Assembly: GCF_000972705.2 (NCBI RefSeq)
Contig: NZ_LATL02000212.1
Span: 1-23,657, forward strand
Length of the DNA stretch: 23,657 bases
From: Limnoraphis robusta CS-951
GTDB lineage: Bacteria; Cyanobacteriota; Cyanobacteriia; Cyanobacteriales; Microcoleaceae
Reading direction: 5' to 3'
Shown here: positions 8,894 through 15,065 of the stretch, piece by piece
How the letters are laid out: each line of letters begins with the position of its first letter
How positions within the stretch are numbered: position 1 is the stretch's first letter
Made by a program: the position numbers and the translations under genes
Notes under the pieces: model-generated
Database searches by the model: none
Told to the model about the DNA's origin: nothing
The model's input: the letters and a program-made list of their open reading frames with translations, nothing else

Positions 8894-8971
8894 GAGTTGT
8901 GTTCTTACCAAAATTTTAGGCAACTCACCCCTCTACTAATCTAATGGGTAGAACTTGAACGGGATTATGCA
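8894..8971 (-). promoter_or_regulatory. Duplicated upstream element, copy A (precedes the Nif11-type peptide)
   Basis: This 78-bp segment starts 36 bp upstream of the ATG at 8858. It matches 9543-9620 with about 8 mismatches and no gaps. Read in the gene direction it contains a hairpin with stem GAGTTG...CAACTC (arms 8921-8926 and 8894-8899). The differences between copies near this hairpin fall in its loop. An ACCC...GGGT pairing lies just upstream. It is probably a shared promoter or 5' leader for coordinated expression of both peptides. Confidence 0.65.
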
Positions 8972-9046
8972 GATCCGAACAGTAAAAGCGAAAAAAAATT
9001 GTCAGTCAATTGATATGATGTCCAGTTGATTAATATTGTTATGGGG

Positions 9047-9109
9047 GTGGGGCGGGTTTAACTCAATCTCGGAGTGGTCGTCAAGATCAATGCACCAACC
9101 CGCCCCTAC
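9047..9109. repeat. GGGGCGGGTT-armed palindromic repeat, copy 1
   Basis: The arms GTGGGGCGGGTT (9047-9058) and AACCCGCCCCTAC (9097-9109) are complementary around a 38-nt loop. The same arms recur at 12980 and in the cluster 21731-22061, so this is a dispersed palindromic element. It lies between the two peptide genes. Confidence 0.75.
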
Positions 9110-9211
9110 AGTATGATCGTTGATTACTCGGATATCATATTACCCTTGCAAGAGCGCTTTGTAGCGTTATTATTTCTCTTGAAAATCACGATCATTTTTT
9201 CAACGAGAATA

Positions 9212-9275
9212 GGCGACTGCATAGAACGGTATCCTGTTAATAAACAATTAATCAAGATACTCAATTCCAGTCGCC
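9212..9275 (-). terminator. Two-part inverted repeat downstream of the 67-residue precursor gene
   Basis: GGCGACTG (9212-9219) pairs with CAGTCGCC (9268-9275), and an inner GTATC/GATAC pair lies within the loop. It begins about 26 bases past the stop of the - strand gene at 9301, where a terminator or 3' stabilising structure would be expected. It lacks a classic adjacent T-run, so the terminator role is uncertain. Confidence 0.3.
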
Positions 9276-9300
9276 AAAGAACGCTTTAAGTTACAAGGAA

Positions 9301-9504
9301 TTATCCGAACAGCCCTTTGTATTTTTGCATAATGCCCTTGCTAGTGGGCAACCAAGACGGTGCTGGGCCAGTAGCTTCAATAATAATAAAGCCCCCTGCG
9401 ATCGCATCAAGTTCAGAATCATTTAATTCTTGGCTGGTGGCGTTTTCTGCTTCCTGAGCGGTTAACTCTGATGTCTGTTGAAACAATGAATTGTTGGTTT
9501 CCAT
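9301..9504 (-). CDS. Double-glycine peptide precursor with a Cys-free 29-residue tail
   Basis: This 67-residue precursor has an acidic, Gln/Glu-rich leader ending in SELDAIAGG (GG at 37-38), closely like the ELEAVAGG end of the neighbouring Nif11-type peptide. The predicted released tail starts FIIIEATGPAPSW and ends KGLFG. It is hydrophobic at the front and basic near the end (KGIMQKYKG), with no Cys and few Ser/Thr. It is therefore a poor substrate for lanthionine or thioether chemistry and more like an unmodified microcin or signalling peptide. The leader is short and not obviously Nif11-like apart from the cleavage site. AAGGAAAG precedes the ATG. Export and cleavage by the C39 exporter at 3422-5653 is inferred from the GG motif and proximity. 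Its activity (toxin, biofilm signal or other) cannot be told from sequence. Confidence 0.8.
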   Translation of the reverse strand: METNNSLFQQTSELTAQEAENATSQELNDSELDAIAGGFIIIEATGPAPSWLPTSKGIMQKYKGLFG

Positions 9505-9542
9505 AATGGCTTTCCTTCAAGACTCCAGTGTGTGTTTGTTTA

Positions 9543-9620
9543 GAGTTGTGTTCTTACCAAAATGTTCGGCAACTCACCCCTCTACTGATCTAATGGGTCT
9601 AACTTGAATGCGTTTATGCA
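9543..9620 (-). promoter_or_regulatory. Duplicated upstream element, copy B (precedes the 67-residue precursor)
   Basis: This 78-bp copy of 8894-8971 lies 39 bp upstream of the ATG at 9504, almost the same distance as copy A from its gene. The hairpin arms GAGTTG/CAACTC (9570-9575 and 9543-9548) are unchanged. The regions between each element and its ATG are not similar, so the element itself seems to be what is conserved. Confidence 0.65.
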
Positions 9621-9635
9621 GACATCGGACACTGA

Positions 9636-9684
9636 TGGTCAGTAGCCAGTCATCAACTGACTATTGATAACGGACAACTGACCA
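9636..9684. repeat. TGGTCAGT/ACTGACCA inverted repeat
   Basis: TGGTCAGT (9636-9643) pairs with ACTGACCA (9677-9684). The interior is rich in CAGT/ACTG and GATAAC words. It resembles the TCAGTTA-type low-complexity repeats frequent in cyanobacterial intergenic DNA, and a heptamer-like run of this kind is also present at 21749-21780. Confidence 0.5.
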
Positions 9685-9712
9685 CTTTACTAACTGGGAG
9701 TATCCAAAAGGC

Positions 9713-9946
9713 TTACATTTTACCCTTCTGCATCACTTCCTGAAGATGACGACGAACTTCCTCAGCTTGCTGGCGCTCTTGCTGTTGTAATTTCTTGAAC
9801 AGTTCCACACAAGCGTCAGAGTCAGTATTCTGCGCGTCTTCGATATAGGTGTTATAAATCTGAACGGCTTCAGATTTGTTCTTTAACAAGGCAATCAAAT
9901 CGTACTCAAGATCGCTGACAGCCTTGGAGTTTCCAGTAGCAACCAT
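9713..9946 (-). CDS. Conserved small helical protein of unknown function
   Basis: The protein has 77 residues from the preferred start. A GGAG sequence lies 9 bases before the ATG at 9946 (MVATGNSKAVSDL), whereas the in-frame ATG at 9961 has no such site and in fact contributes the GGAG. The product looks like two or three amphipathic helices (DLEYDLIALLKNKSEAVQIY, then ELFKKLQQQERQQAEEVRRHL) ending MQKGKM. This recalls small helical proteins conserved in cyanobacteria and may be a half-size ferritin-like bundle, but no metal-binding EXXH pattern is visible. There is no signal peptide or GG motif, so it is unlikely to be an export substrate. It is transcribed toward the two peptide genes with a 92-bp gap to the next upstream element, so co-transcription is possible. 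Confidence 0.7.
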   Translation of the reverse strand: MVATGNSKAVSDLEYDLIALLKNKSEAVQIYNTYIEDAQNTDSDACVELFKKLQQQERQQAEEVRRHLQEVMQKGKM

Positions 9947-9961
9947 AGAGTTAATCTCCAT

Positions 9962-10506
9962 TAGCTAAGTTTTAACTCATATTGACTCAATCTCGTTAAT
10001 GCTTCATCTATCCAAAAGGGTATAAATATCGAGTAACTGAACAGTAGTAGGTTGGGTTGAACAAAGTGAAACCCAAAAATCCTCTCAAAATGTTGGGTCT
10101 CGTCAACTCGACACCAACCTACAAATAAATTAGTAGTAGGTTGGGTTGAACAAAGTGAAACCCAAAAATCCTCTCAAAATGTTGGGTCTCGTTAACTCGA
10201 CACCAACCTACAGATGAATTAGTAGTAGGTTGGGTTGAACAAAGTGAAACCCAAAAATCCTCTGAGAATGTTGGGTCTCGTGAACTCGACACCAACCTAC
10301 AAATAAATTAGTAGTAGGTTGGGTTGAACAAAGTGAAACCCAAAAATCCTCTCAGACTGTTGGGTCTCGTGAACTCGACACCAACCTACAAATAAATTAG
10401 AACACAAGTAGTAGGTTGGGTTGAACAAAGTGAAACCCAAAAATCCTCTCAAAATGTTGGGTCTCGTCAACTCGACACCAACCTACAGATGAATTAGTTC
10501 CGTTTT
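9962..10506. other. Gene-free stretch filled by the palindromic repeat array
   Basis: About 545 bp without a supported gene. Most is the five-copy hairpin array at 10047-10486. The remaining 85 bp before it (9962-10046) should hold the promoter of the small helical protein gene read on the - strand, though no clear -35/-10 pair is seen. Confidence 0.6.
10047..10486. repeat. Five tandem copies of a 76-bp palindromic repeat
   Basis: Copies begin at 10047, 10136, 10225, 10314 and 10411. The first four are spaced exactly 89 bp apart, and the fifth is 97 bp from the fourth because of an 8-bp insertion in the linker. Each runs from GTAGGTTGGGTTGAAC to CGACACCAACCTAC, so the ends GTAGGTTGG and CCAACCTAC pair. 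Inner pairings GGGTT/AACCC and GTTGG/CCAAC give a branched fold. Linkers are ATAAATTAGTA-like or ATGAATTAGTA-like. Differences between copies are few and clustered (CTCAAAATG, CTGAGAATG, CTCAGACTG; CGTCAAC, CGTTAAC, CGTGAAC). The GTAGGTTGGGTTGA arm is a familiar cyanobacterial intergenic repeat, and the tandem arrangement suggests recent amplification. Confidence 0.9.
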
Positions 10507-10809
10507 TTAGAACTCAAAGTTACAAATTGCATCCCCATCATTTGAATAAGGATTTTGTAAACATTCTAATTCTTGAATCCTCTCCGCCTGAGTTCGGTTA
10601 AGCATTTCCAATTGTTGAATCTGTTCTTTAGATTCTTTATCCTCAACTCGGTGTAATTGTTCAAACTGACGAGATTTAACGTGTTCCTCAACTACCATTA
10701 GCTTCAACATCTTCTCTAACACTTGATCGCATTTTTCGAGGAATTCAAGCGGGTTTGGCTGGTTCGCCGCAAGACTAAGCAACTGAACAGGTAGGGAAGA
10801 TTGAGTCAT
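10507..10809 (-). CDS. Small coiled-coil protein of unknown function
   Basis: This is a 100-residue protein from the ATG at 10809 (MTQSSLPVQLLSL), which has GGAAAAGAG a few bases upstream. A TTG at 10824 would add five residues and is less likely. Residues about 25-85 are charged and helical with heptad-like spacing (EFLEKCDQVLEKMLKLMVVE, EQIQQLEMLNRTQAERIQEL), suggesting a dimeric coiled coil. The last 15 residues are acidic and non-helical. No domain is recognised. It lies 93 bp downstream of the 300-residue orphan on the same strand and could be cotranscribed with it. Confidence 0.6.
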   Translation of the reverse strand: MTQSSLPVQLLSLAANQPNPLEFLEKCDQVLEKMLKLMVVEEHVKSRQFEQLHRVEDKESKEQIQQLEMLNRTQAERIQELECLQNPYSNDGDAICNFEF

Positions 10810-10902
10810 AATACTCTTTTCCAATAACAGTAGGGTTGATTCTTCTAACTTAGTACGGACTTCCAGACGACAGAGTAAGTGTGATCCAGATATGAAGTTT
10901 TG

Positions 10903-11805
10903 TTAAGGCTTGCGATAAGTTCCACCTTCCTCACAACCAGAAAGTCTTTCTCCATTAATCCATTGATAGGAGTTAGGCTTTTTCCCATTCTGTGATTTAC
11001 GTTTGCGAAAAGCCGTAAAACTTAAAGTGATAAGTTCGGATGTCGTATTGTAGTATTCAGTCAGTTTATCACTAAGTAATTGATTTTTTGTAGATGATTC
11101 AGCTATTATGAATACAGCACATGAAAATAATAAAAGCTCTTTCCATGAATATTTAATTTTCTGTACACTGATGTAATGAAGAAAGTTTTTAAGTTCAAGC
11201 TTTGACTCTATAAGATTAAGATGACGAGGATTGTAGTTAATACATAATTTTTCAACGGTCTTTAAAACTTTCTTTGACTTGGGAATTGAGGCGACAGAAT
11301 AATCAGTCAAGCACTCCATAAATACTAGGTCTGTGTCTTCTATTAAAATTTGCTCGAATAAATCTTGATCAGACTGGAATCTATATTTTTCTTTGGCTAA
11401 ACCCGAGAAAATCTTTTGAAGAAACTTACTTTCTTCAGATTGATCTTGGTTGAAGTTAGATAGAAACATAGGAAGTGCTGAATGAACTTGGTAAGTATAC
11501 TTTTCTCCGAGGATAACGACTTCCCATAAAAGTTTATAAGATTTTGCAACTTGAAAAGCAGCCTTTGTTTTCATGGGAGCAATACCTTGATCTTCACAAT
11601 ACTGTTCAAATTTAGACGCTTGTAGAGATGCTTTACTACTAAACAGAGTTCTCCAAGCTTTGGCAACAAGAGCATTACTATCTCTCAATTCATCCCAATA
11701 CTGTTTTTGATCTTCAGTTAAATCCAAGCTGAGAAAGGAATCACTAGGCAAATTTTCTATCAGTTGAGCAATTTTCTCTACTGTCTCATTATCTGTTTTA
11801 ACCAT
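10903..11805 (-). CDS. Orphan 300-residue protein of unknown function
   Basis: I do not recognise this family. The protein is soluble-looking and helical, with Glu/Lys/Ser-rich stretches and a hydrophobic segment near residues 222-236 (LLLFSCAVFIIAES) too short and isolated to be a firm membrane anchor. The C-terminus is basic, then ends in an unusual Gly/Trp/Cys-containing tail (NSYQWINGERLSGCEEGG). AGAGGA stands 8 bases before the ATG, so the start is well supported. The gene is noticeably AT-rich and has no GCGATCGC site, unlike most neighbours, which may hint at acquired DNA. It is divergent from hemC across a 184-bp gap and followed by the coiled-coil gene. Confidence 0.7.
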   Translation of the reverse strand: MVKTDNETVEKIAQLIENLPSDSFLSLDLTEDQKQYWDELRDSNALVAKAWRTLFSSKASLQASKFEQYCEDQGIAPMKTKAAFQVAKSYKLLWEVVILGEKYTYQVHSALPMFLSNFNQDQSEESKFLQKIFSGLAKEKYRFQSDQDLFEQILIEDTDLVFMECLTDYSVASIPKSKKVLKTVEKLCINYNPRHLNLIESKLELKNFLHYISVQKIKYSWKELLLFSCAVFIIAESSTKNQLLSDKLTEYYNTTSELITLSFTAFRKRKSQNGKKPNSYQWINGERLSGCEEGGTYRKP

Positions 11806-11989
11806 GTTAAATTCCTCTAAATGTCAATTTAAAACTTTAAATACAGCCTTCTTACACTATAGAGGCTGATAACAGACAAGTGTTAAGGATAGTTACTAAT
11901 TTTTTGCCAAACACCAACCGACGTCCCCCGTTGCGGTACGCTAAAGAATGGACAAAAAAAAGCAACGATAACAAGCGATCGCACACAGC

Positions 11990-12955
11990 ATGACAACCGT
12001 ATCTGCCCCCAGTCGAACCGTTCGGATCGGTTCACGCAAAAGTCAACTCGCACTCGTCCAAACCTATTGGGTGCAAGCCGAACTTCAGAAGCACTTCCCC
12101 GATATCGAATTTGAAGTGCATACCATGTCTACCCAGGGTGATAAAATCCTTGATGTGGCTCTTGCTAAAATTGGGGATAAAGGACTCTTTACCAAAGAAC
12201 TCGAAGTCGGGATGCTCAACCATGAAACCGACATCGCCGTTCACTCCCTCAAAGATTTGCCGACAAACCTCCCCGAAGGATTAATGTTAGGATGCGTCAC
12301 GGAACGGGAAGATCCCGCAGATGCGTTAGTTGTTCACGAAAAACACAAAGACAAACAACTGGAAACCCTTCCTGAAGGTGCGGTTATTGGGACTTCTTCT
12401 CTGCGGAGACTCGCCCAACTGCGTCACCACTTCCCCCATTTTGAATTTAAAGATATTCGCGGCAACCTCAACACTCGCCTGGAAAAACTCGACGAAGGCG
12501 GCTATGATGCGATTATTTTAGCAGTGGCTGGACTGACACGTTTAGGAATGGGCGATCGCATTCATCAAATTATTTCCTCTGATGTTTCCCTACACGCTGT
12601 TGGACAAGGGGCTTTAGGCATAGAATGTCGGGATGGGGATGAGAATATTTTAGAAGTGATCAAAGTCTTAGAACATACTCCCACCGCCCAACGTTGTCAC
12701 GCTGAACGGGCTTTTTTACGAGAATTAGAAGGCGGTTGTCAGGTTCCCATTGGTGTAAATAGCCAAGTGGAAAATAACCAATTGACTCTCATCGGAATGG
12801 TTGCCAGTTTAGACGGAAAACGCCTCATTCGAGATACCGTTATTGGAGAAGCAAGCAACGCCGAACAATTGGGAATTGATCTGGCTCATCGTTTAAGAGA
12901 ACAAGGCGCTAAGGAAATTTTAGATCAAATCTTTGCGGAAATTCAACGGCAGTAA
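11990..12955 (+). CDS. hemC: Porphobilinogen deaminase (hydroxymethylbilane synthase)
   Basis: This 321-residue enzyme polymerises four porphobilinogens into hydroxymethylbilane in the cytoplasm, the committed tetrapyrrole step leading to chlorophyll, phycobilins and haem. The N-terminal signature [14 protein letters not shown] is present. D89 in HSLKDLPT is the catalytic Asp of the family. The Arg-rich substrate site is seen in [11 protein letters not shown] and RGNLNTRL. C250 in GGCQVPIGV is the attachment Cys for the dipyrromethane cofactor. Length is normal. The ATG has no Shine-Dalgarno sequence, as is common in cyanobacteria, and a HIP1 octamer lies 10 bp upstream. It stands alone and is divergent from the orphan gene at 10903-11805. 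Confidence 0.97.
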   Translation: MTTVSAPSRTVRIGSRKSQLALVQTYWVQAELQKHFPDIEFEVHTMSTQGDKILDVALAKIGDKGLFTKELEVGMLNHETDIAVHSLKDLPTNLPEGLMLGCVTEREDPADALVVHEKHKDKQLETLPEGAVIGTSSLRRLAQLRHHFPHFEFKDIRGNLNTRLEKLDEGGYDAIILAVAGLTRLGMGDRIHQIISSDVSLHAVGQGALGIECRDGDENILEVIKVLEHTPTAQRCHAERAFLRELEGGCQVPIGVNSQVENNQLTLIGMVASLDGKRLIRDTVIGEASNAEQLGIDLAHRLREQGAKEILDQIFAEIQRQ

Positions 12956-12979
12956 TTCAGTGAACACCGGATCACTGAT

Positions 12980-13044
12980 GTAGGGGCGGGTTCCGAACAA
13001 ATCTAGATCTTCCCCTGAAAAACTTTGATAAACCCGCCCCTTAC
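12980..13044. repeat. GGGGCGGGTT-armed palindromic repeat, copy 2
   Basis: GTAGGGGCGGGTT pairs with AACCCGCCCC-T-TAC around a loop of about 38 nt. It begins 25 bp after the hemC stop, so it may act as a 3' end structure of that transcript. It is the same family as copies at 9047 and 21731-22061. Confidence 0.75.
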
Positions 13045-13079
13045 AGTCAACTGTTTTATAAGGATTAGGTGGGAGAAAT

Positions 13080-13122
13080 GAGGAATTAGAAAGAACGATA
13101 ACAATATCTTTTCTAACTCCTC
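13080..13122 (+). promoter_or_regulatory. Long hairpin immediately upstream of the muramidase start
   Basis: GAGGAATTAGAAAGA (from 13080) pairs with TCTTTTCTAACTCCTC (13107-13122), with one mismatch and one bulged base in about 15 pairs and a 12-nt loop. It ends 6 bases before the ATG at 13129. The only Shine-Dalgarno-like bases (GAGGA) are in the 5' arm, so the structure brings them near the start or hides the initiation region. Confidence 0.5.
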
Positions 13123-13128
13123 ACCCCT

Positions 13129-13821
13129 ATGACTGAAAAACTTGATCCTTTTCTAACGGCTTTGAAGTTTACCCTCAAATGGGAAGGCGGCGCCGGACAT
13201 CCCCAAGATTTAGGCGGTGTTATCCAATATGGCATTACACAGGCGACGTTTGACACCTATCGCCGCCGTCAAGGTTTACCGTTAAAATCAGTGGTTGATA
13301 TTACTCCCTCAGAAGTTGAACAAGTTTACTTAGAGATGTATTGGAAACCCTCAAAAGCAGACTTGATGGTGTTACCTTTGGCTGTTGCTCATTTTGATAC
13401 GGCTGTGAATTTTAACGTTAAAGGAAGTGTTGAATTTCTACAAGAAGCCATTGGGGGATTAACAATAGACGGGAGTTTTGGCCCGAAAACCCAAGCCGCT
13501 TTAGAACAGAATAACACCTTTGAAACGGCTCAACGCTATTGTCAAGCGCGGATTAATTATCGCTATCAACGAGTACAAGTGAACGCTTCTCAGGAAATCT
13601 TTCTCGAAGGATGGCTAAAACGGGATCGGGATTTATTGCGTTATCTCTCGCAACTGCAAGAAGATTCACAAACTCAAACTCCGGCTCCGATGGAAACCAT
13701 TTCAGGCGATCGCAATTCCCCAAATATTGTAGACAAATTAGAGCAAGCGATCAACTTACTCCAAGACGTCTTAGATGAACTCAAGCAGTCCAAAGTCGTA
13801 GAAGGGAAATCAGAGAATTGA
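13129..13821 (+). CDS. GH108-type N-acetylmuramidase (lysozyme-like) with peptidoglycan-binding segment
   Basis: This 230-residue protein would hydrolyse the glycan strand of peptidoglycan. The N-terminal domain fits the GH108 family: FTLKWEGGAG carries the catalytic Glu (E19), followed by GGVIQYGITQATFDTY and EVYxxxYWKPS-like EQVYLEMYWKPSKAD. A predicted peptidoglycan-binding segment follows at about 90-175 (FDTAVNFNVKGSVEFLQ, IDGSFGPKTQAAL). Residues about 185-230 form a polar linker and a short helical coil (KLEQAINLLQDVLDEL) beyond the usual domain end. No signal peptide is visible, and no holin or phage gene is adjacent. It is therefore either exported by an unusual route or a domesticated phage-type endolysin. 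Translation start may be controlled by the hairpin just upstream. Confidence 0.85.
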   Translation: MTEKLDPFLTALKFTLKWEGGAGHPQDLGGVIQYGITQATFDTYRRRQGLPLKSVVDITPSEVEQVYLEMYWKPSKADLMVLPLAVAHFDTAVNFNVKGSVEFLQEAIGGLTIDGSFGPKTQAALEQNNTFETAQRYCQARINYRYQRVQVNASQEIFLEGWLKRDRDLLRYLSQLQEDSQTQTPAPMETISGDRNSPNIVDKLEQAINLLQDVLDELKQSKVVEGKSEN

Positions 13822-13875
13822 GGAGAAAAAGCAGCAAATGTCAGAAATCTTTAAAAATTCTGCGGCTTGATTAAA

Positions 13876-13901
13876 AAGGGTTCCCAATTAGCACAACCCT
13901 T
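13876..13901 (-). terminator. Intrinsic terminator of the secreted-protein gene
   Basis: Read on the - strand, AAGGGTT-(12 nt)-AACCCTT is followed by TTTTTAA. It lies 34 bp beyond the stop of the 13935-14504 gene, between convergent genes. On the + strand no T-run follows the stem, so it mainly serves the - strand gene. Confidence 0.6.
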
Positions 13902-13934
13902 GTCTAGTAATGAATCTAGCCTTTTGCTTCCCGC

Positions 13935-14504
13935 TTATCTTTGATTCAAATCCGACTTACAAACCTCCAAAATTTTGCGATCCGCTTGACTTATAGACTC
14001 AATCGGGTAAAATCCCTCTAGAGAAACGCTCTGATCTGCGCCCCCGGAAGTGGAGGCTGCCACAACTGAGGGATTAAAACCAATCGCGTAGGGATGTGTT
14101 TCTTGAGTGTAACTATCGATCACGGTTAAAGCTAACCCATTGCCTTGAGGAGTCCCCCAAAAACAATCAAACGAAGAATGCGGCATATAGAAAGCACCCA
14201 CCATCCGACCCTGATTAACCTCAAACACCATGTAAGCCTGACCCAGTTGATCCCGTTGGGGAGATTGGCCATAGAGATAAGTGCCATTGGCCAGAAAAGG
14301 TGTTCCCGGTTGAAAAGACTGAGCAATAACCGAATCAGATTTGGACTGATTGATGGGATGAGCGAGCGCCATCTGCACCTGCAAGGGAGTATTAAATAGG
14401 CTAATTATTAAGACAAAGAAAAAAGTGATAGGATTGCAGTGATTGAAGAAATTGCTATGAGGCTCCCCTTGACACCCAGAATCAAGCAATTGATCTCGTT
14501 GCAT
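13935..14504 (-). CDS. Conserved secreted protein of unknown function
   Basis: This 189-residue protein has a polar N-terminal stretch of about 25 residues. A hydrophobic core (ITFFFVLIISLFNTPLQVQM) then ends ALAHP, which fits a signal peptide cut near residue 49. The mature part is beta-rich with GTYLYGQSPQRDQLGQAY, VFEVNQGRMVGAFYMPHS and SFDCFWG. I believe similar proteins are conserved in cyanobacteria without known function. Two Cys remain in the mature part (DCFWG and EVCKS), allowing one disulfide. GAGGA lies 9 bases before the ATG and supports this start despite the long n-region. The gene stands alone, convergent with the muramidase gene and divergent from glgA. Confidence 0.72.
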   Translation of the reverse strand: MQRDQLLDSGCQGEPHSNFFNHCNPITFFFVLIISLFNTPLQVQMALAHPINQSKSDSVIAQSFQPGTPFLANGTYLYGQSPQRDQLGQAYMVFEVNQGRMVGAFYMPHSSFDCFWGTPQGNGLALTVIDSYTQETHPYAIGFNPSVVAASTSGGADQSVSLEGFYPIESISQADRKILEVCKSDLNQR

Positions 14505-15065
14505 TTTTGATAATCCTCAAACATGATGGTAAATAGGGCAAAAGAAACAAGATTGGTGTGAGTTTGTCTTGACCCAAAAGTAATCGACCCTATTTCCAAC
14601 ATACAATAAGAAATAGAGGGCTGCTATAATCCGTCTAGCCTAACTGAGTTGAATAGGCCTCTACTGTATCAAAATATTCAAACAGTCGGCTTTCTGACGA
14701 GATCAAAACCCATCAATAGAAATGTTAAGAAATACGGTAGAATCGTTGAGAATCTCAAACCGACCAATCGTCGATTGAGGGGTAGAGTCTGTCTTCTCAC
14801 AGGTGACTGCTGTTAGGGCCAAATTTTGATCTAGCCTCTCAGTTTGACTGCTGCTGTTGAAAGACAACCGTGAGTAGGCGATAAACTCAATAGAGTTAGC
14901 CGACACACGAAGAAGCAAACCGCTTGTGTCAGGAGATGATTAGGGTGTGTAGTTCGCCCAGATAGAAATCAAAACTCTATCCAAACCAAGTCTTTGTCTC
15001 ACTTGTTGATCAAACTTGGAACTATGGTGACTTACGAAGCATAGTACCGGAACGCAAAGTCAATC
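14505..15065. other. Long intergenic region upstream of glgA
   Basis: About 560 bp separate the secreted-protein gene from glgA. It should hold the promoters of both divergent genes. The only coding signal is a possible gene remnant at 14703-14939 on the - strand. No repeat of the families seen elsewhere in the window is present. Confidence 0.5.
14703..14939 (-). pseudogene. Possible gene remnant, 78 codons without a good start
   Basis: The - strand is open from just after a stop at 14940 to the TGA at 14703. It encodes a Ser/Thr-rich, beta-like segment (SANSIEFIAYSRLSF, LTAVTCEKTDS, FEILNDSTVFLNISIDGF) that reads like the C-terminal part of a real protein. The only start is a TTG at 14918 without a ribosome binding site. 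It may be the decayed tail of a lost gene or chance. I do not recognise the family. Confidence 0.22.

Noticed and set aside
8741..8923. 60-codon - strand frame overlapping the Nif11-type gene
   Set aside because: It covers the well-supported peptide gene in another frame and includes the conserved upstream element; there is no protein-like signature.
9074..9289. 71-codon open frame on the + strand between the two peptide genes
   Set aside because: It starts inside a GGGGCGGGTT palindrome, has no ribosome binding site, and its product looks like translated repeat and intergenic DNA.
10047..10486. CRISPR array
   Set aside because: The repeated unit is 76 bp of palindrome with nearly constant 13-bp linkers rather than short repeats with unique spacers, and no cas genes are present.
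13129..13821. Prophage
   Set aside because: The muramidase gene is phage-like in type, but no integrase, structural, holin or terminase gene is nearby.
14132..14602. Several short open frames on both strands around the secreted-protein gene
   Set aside because: They overlap 13935-14504 in other frames and lack start signals and recognisable composition.
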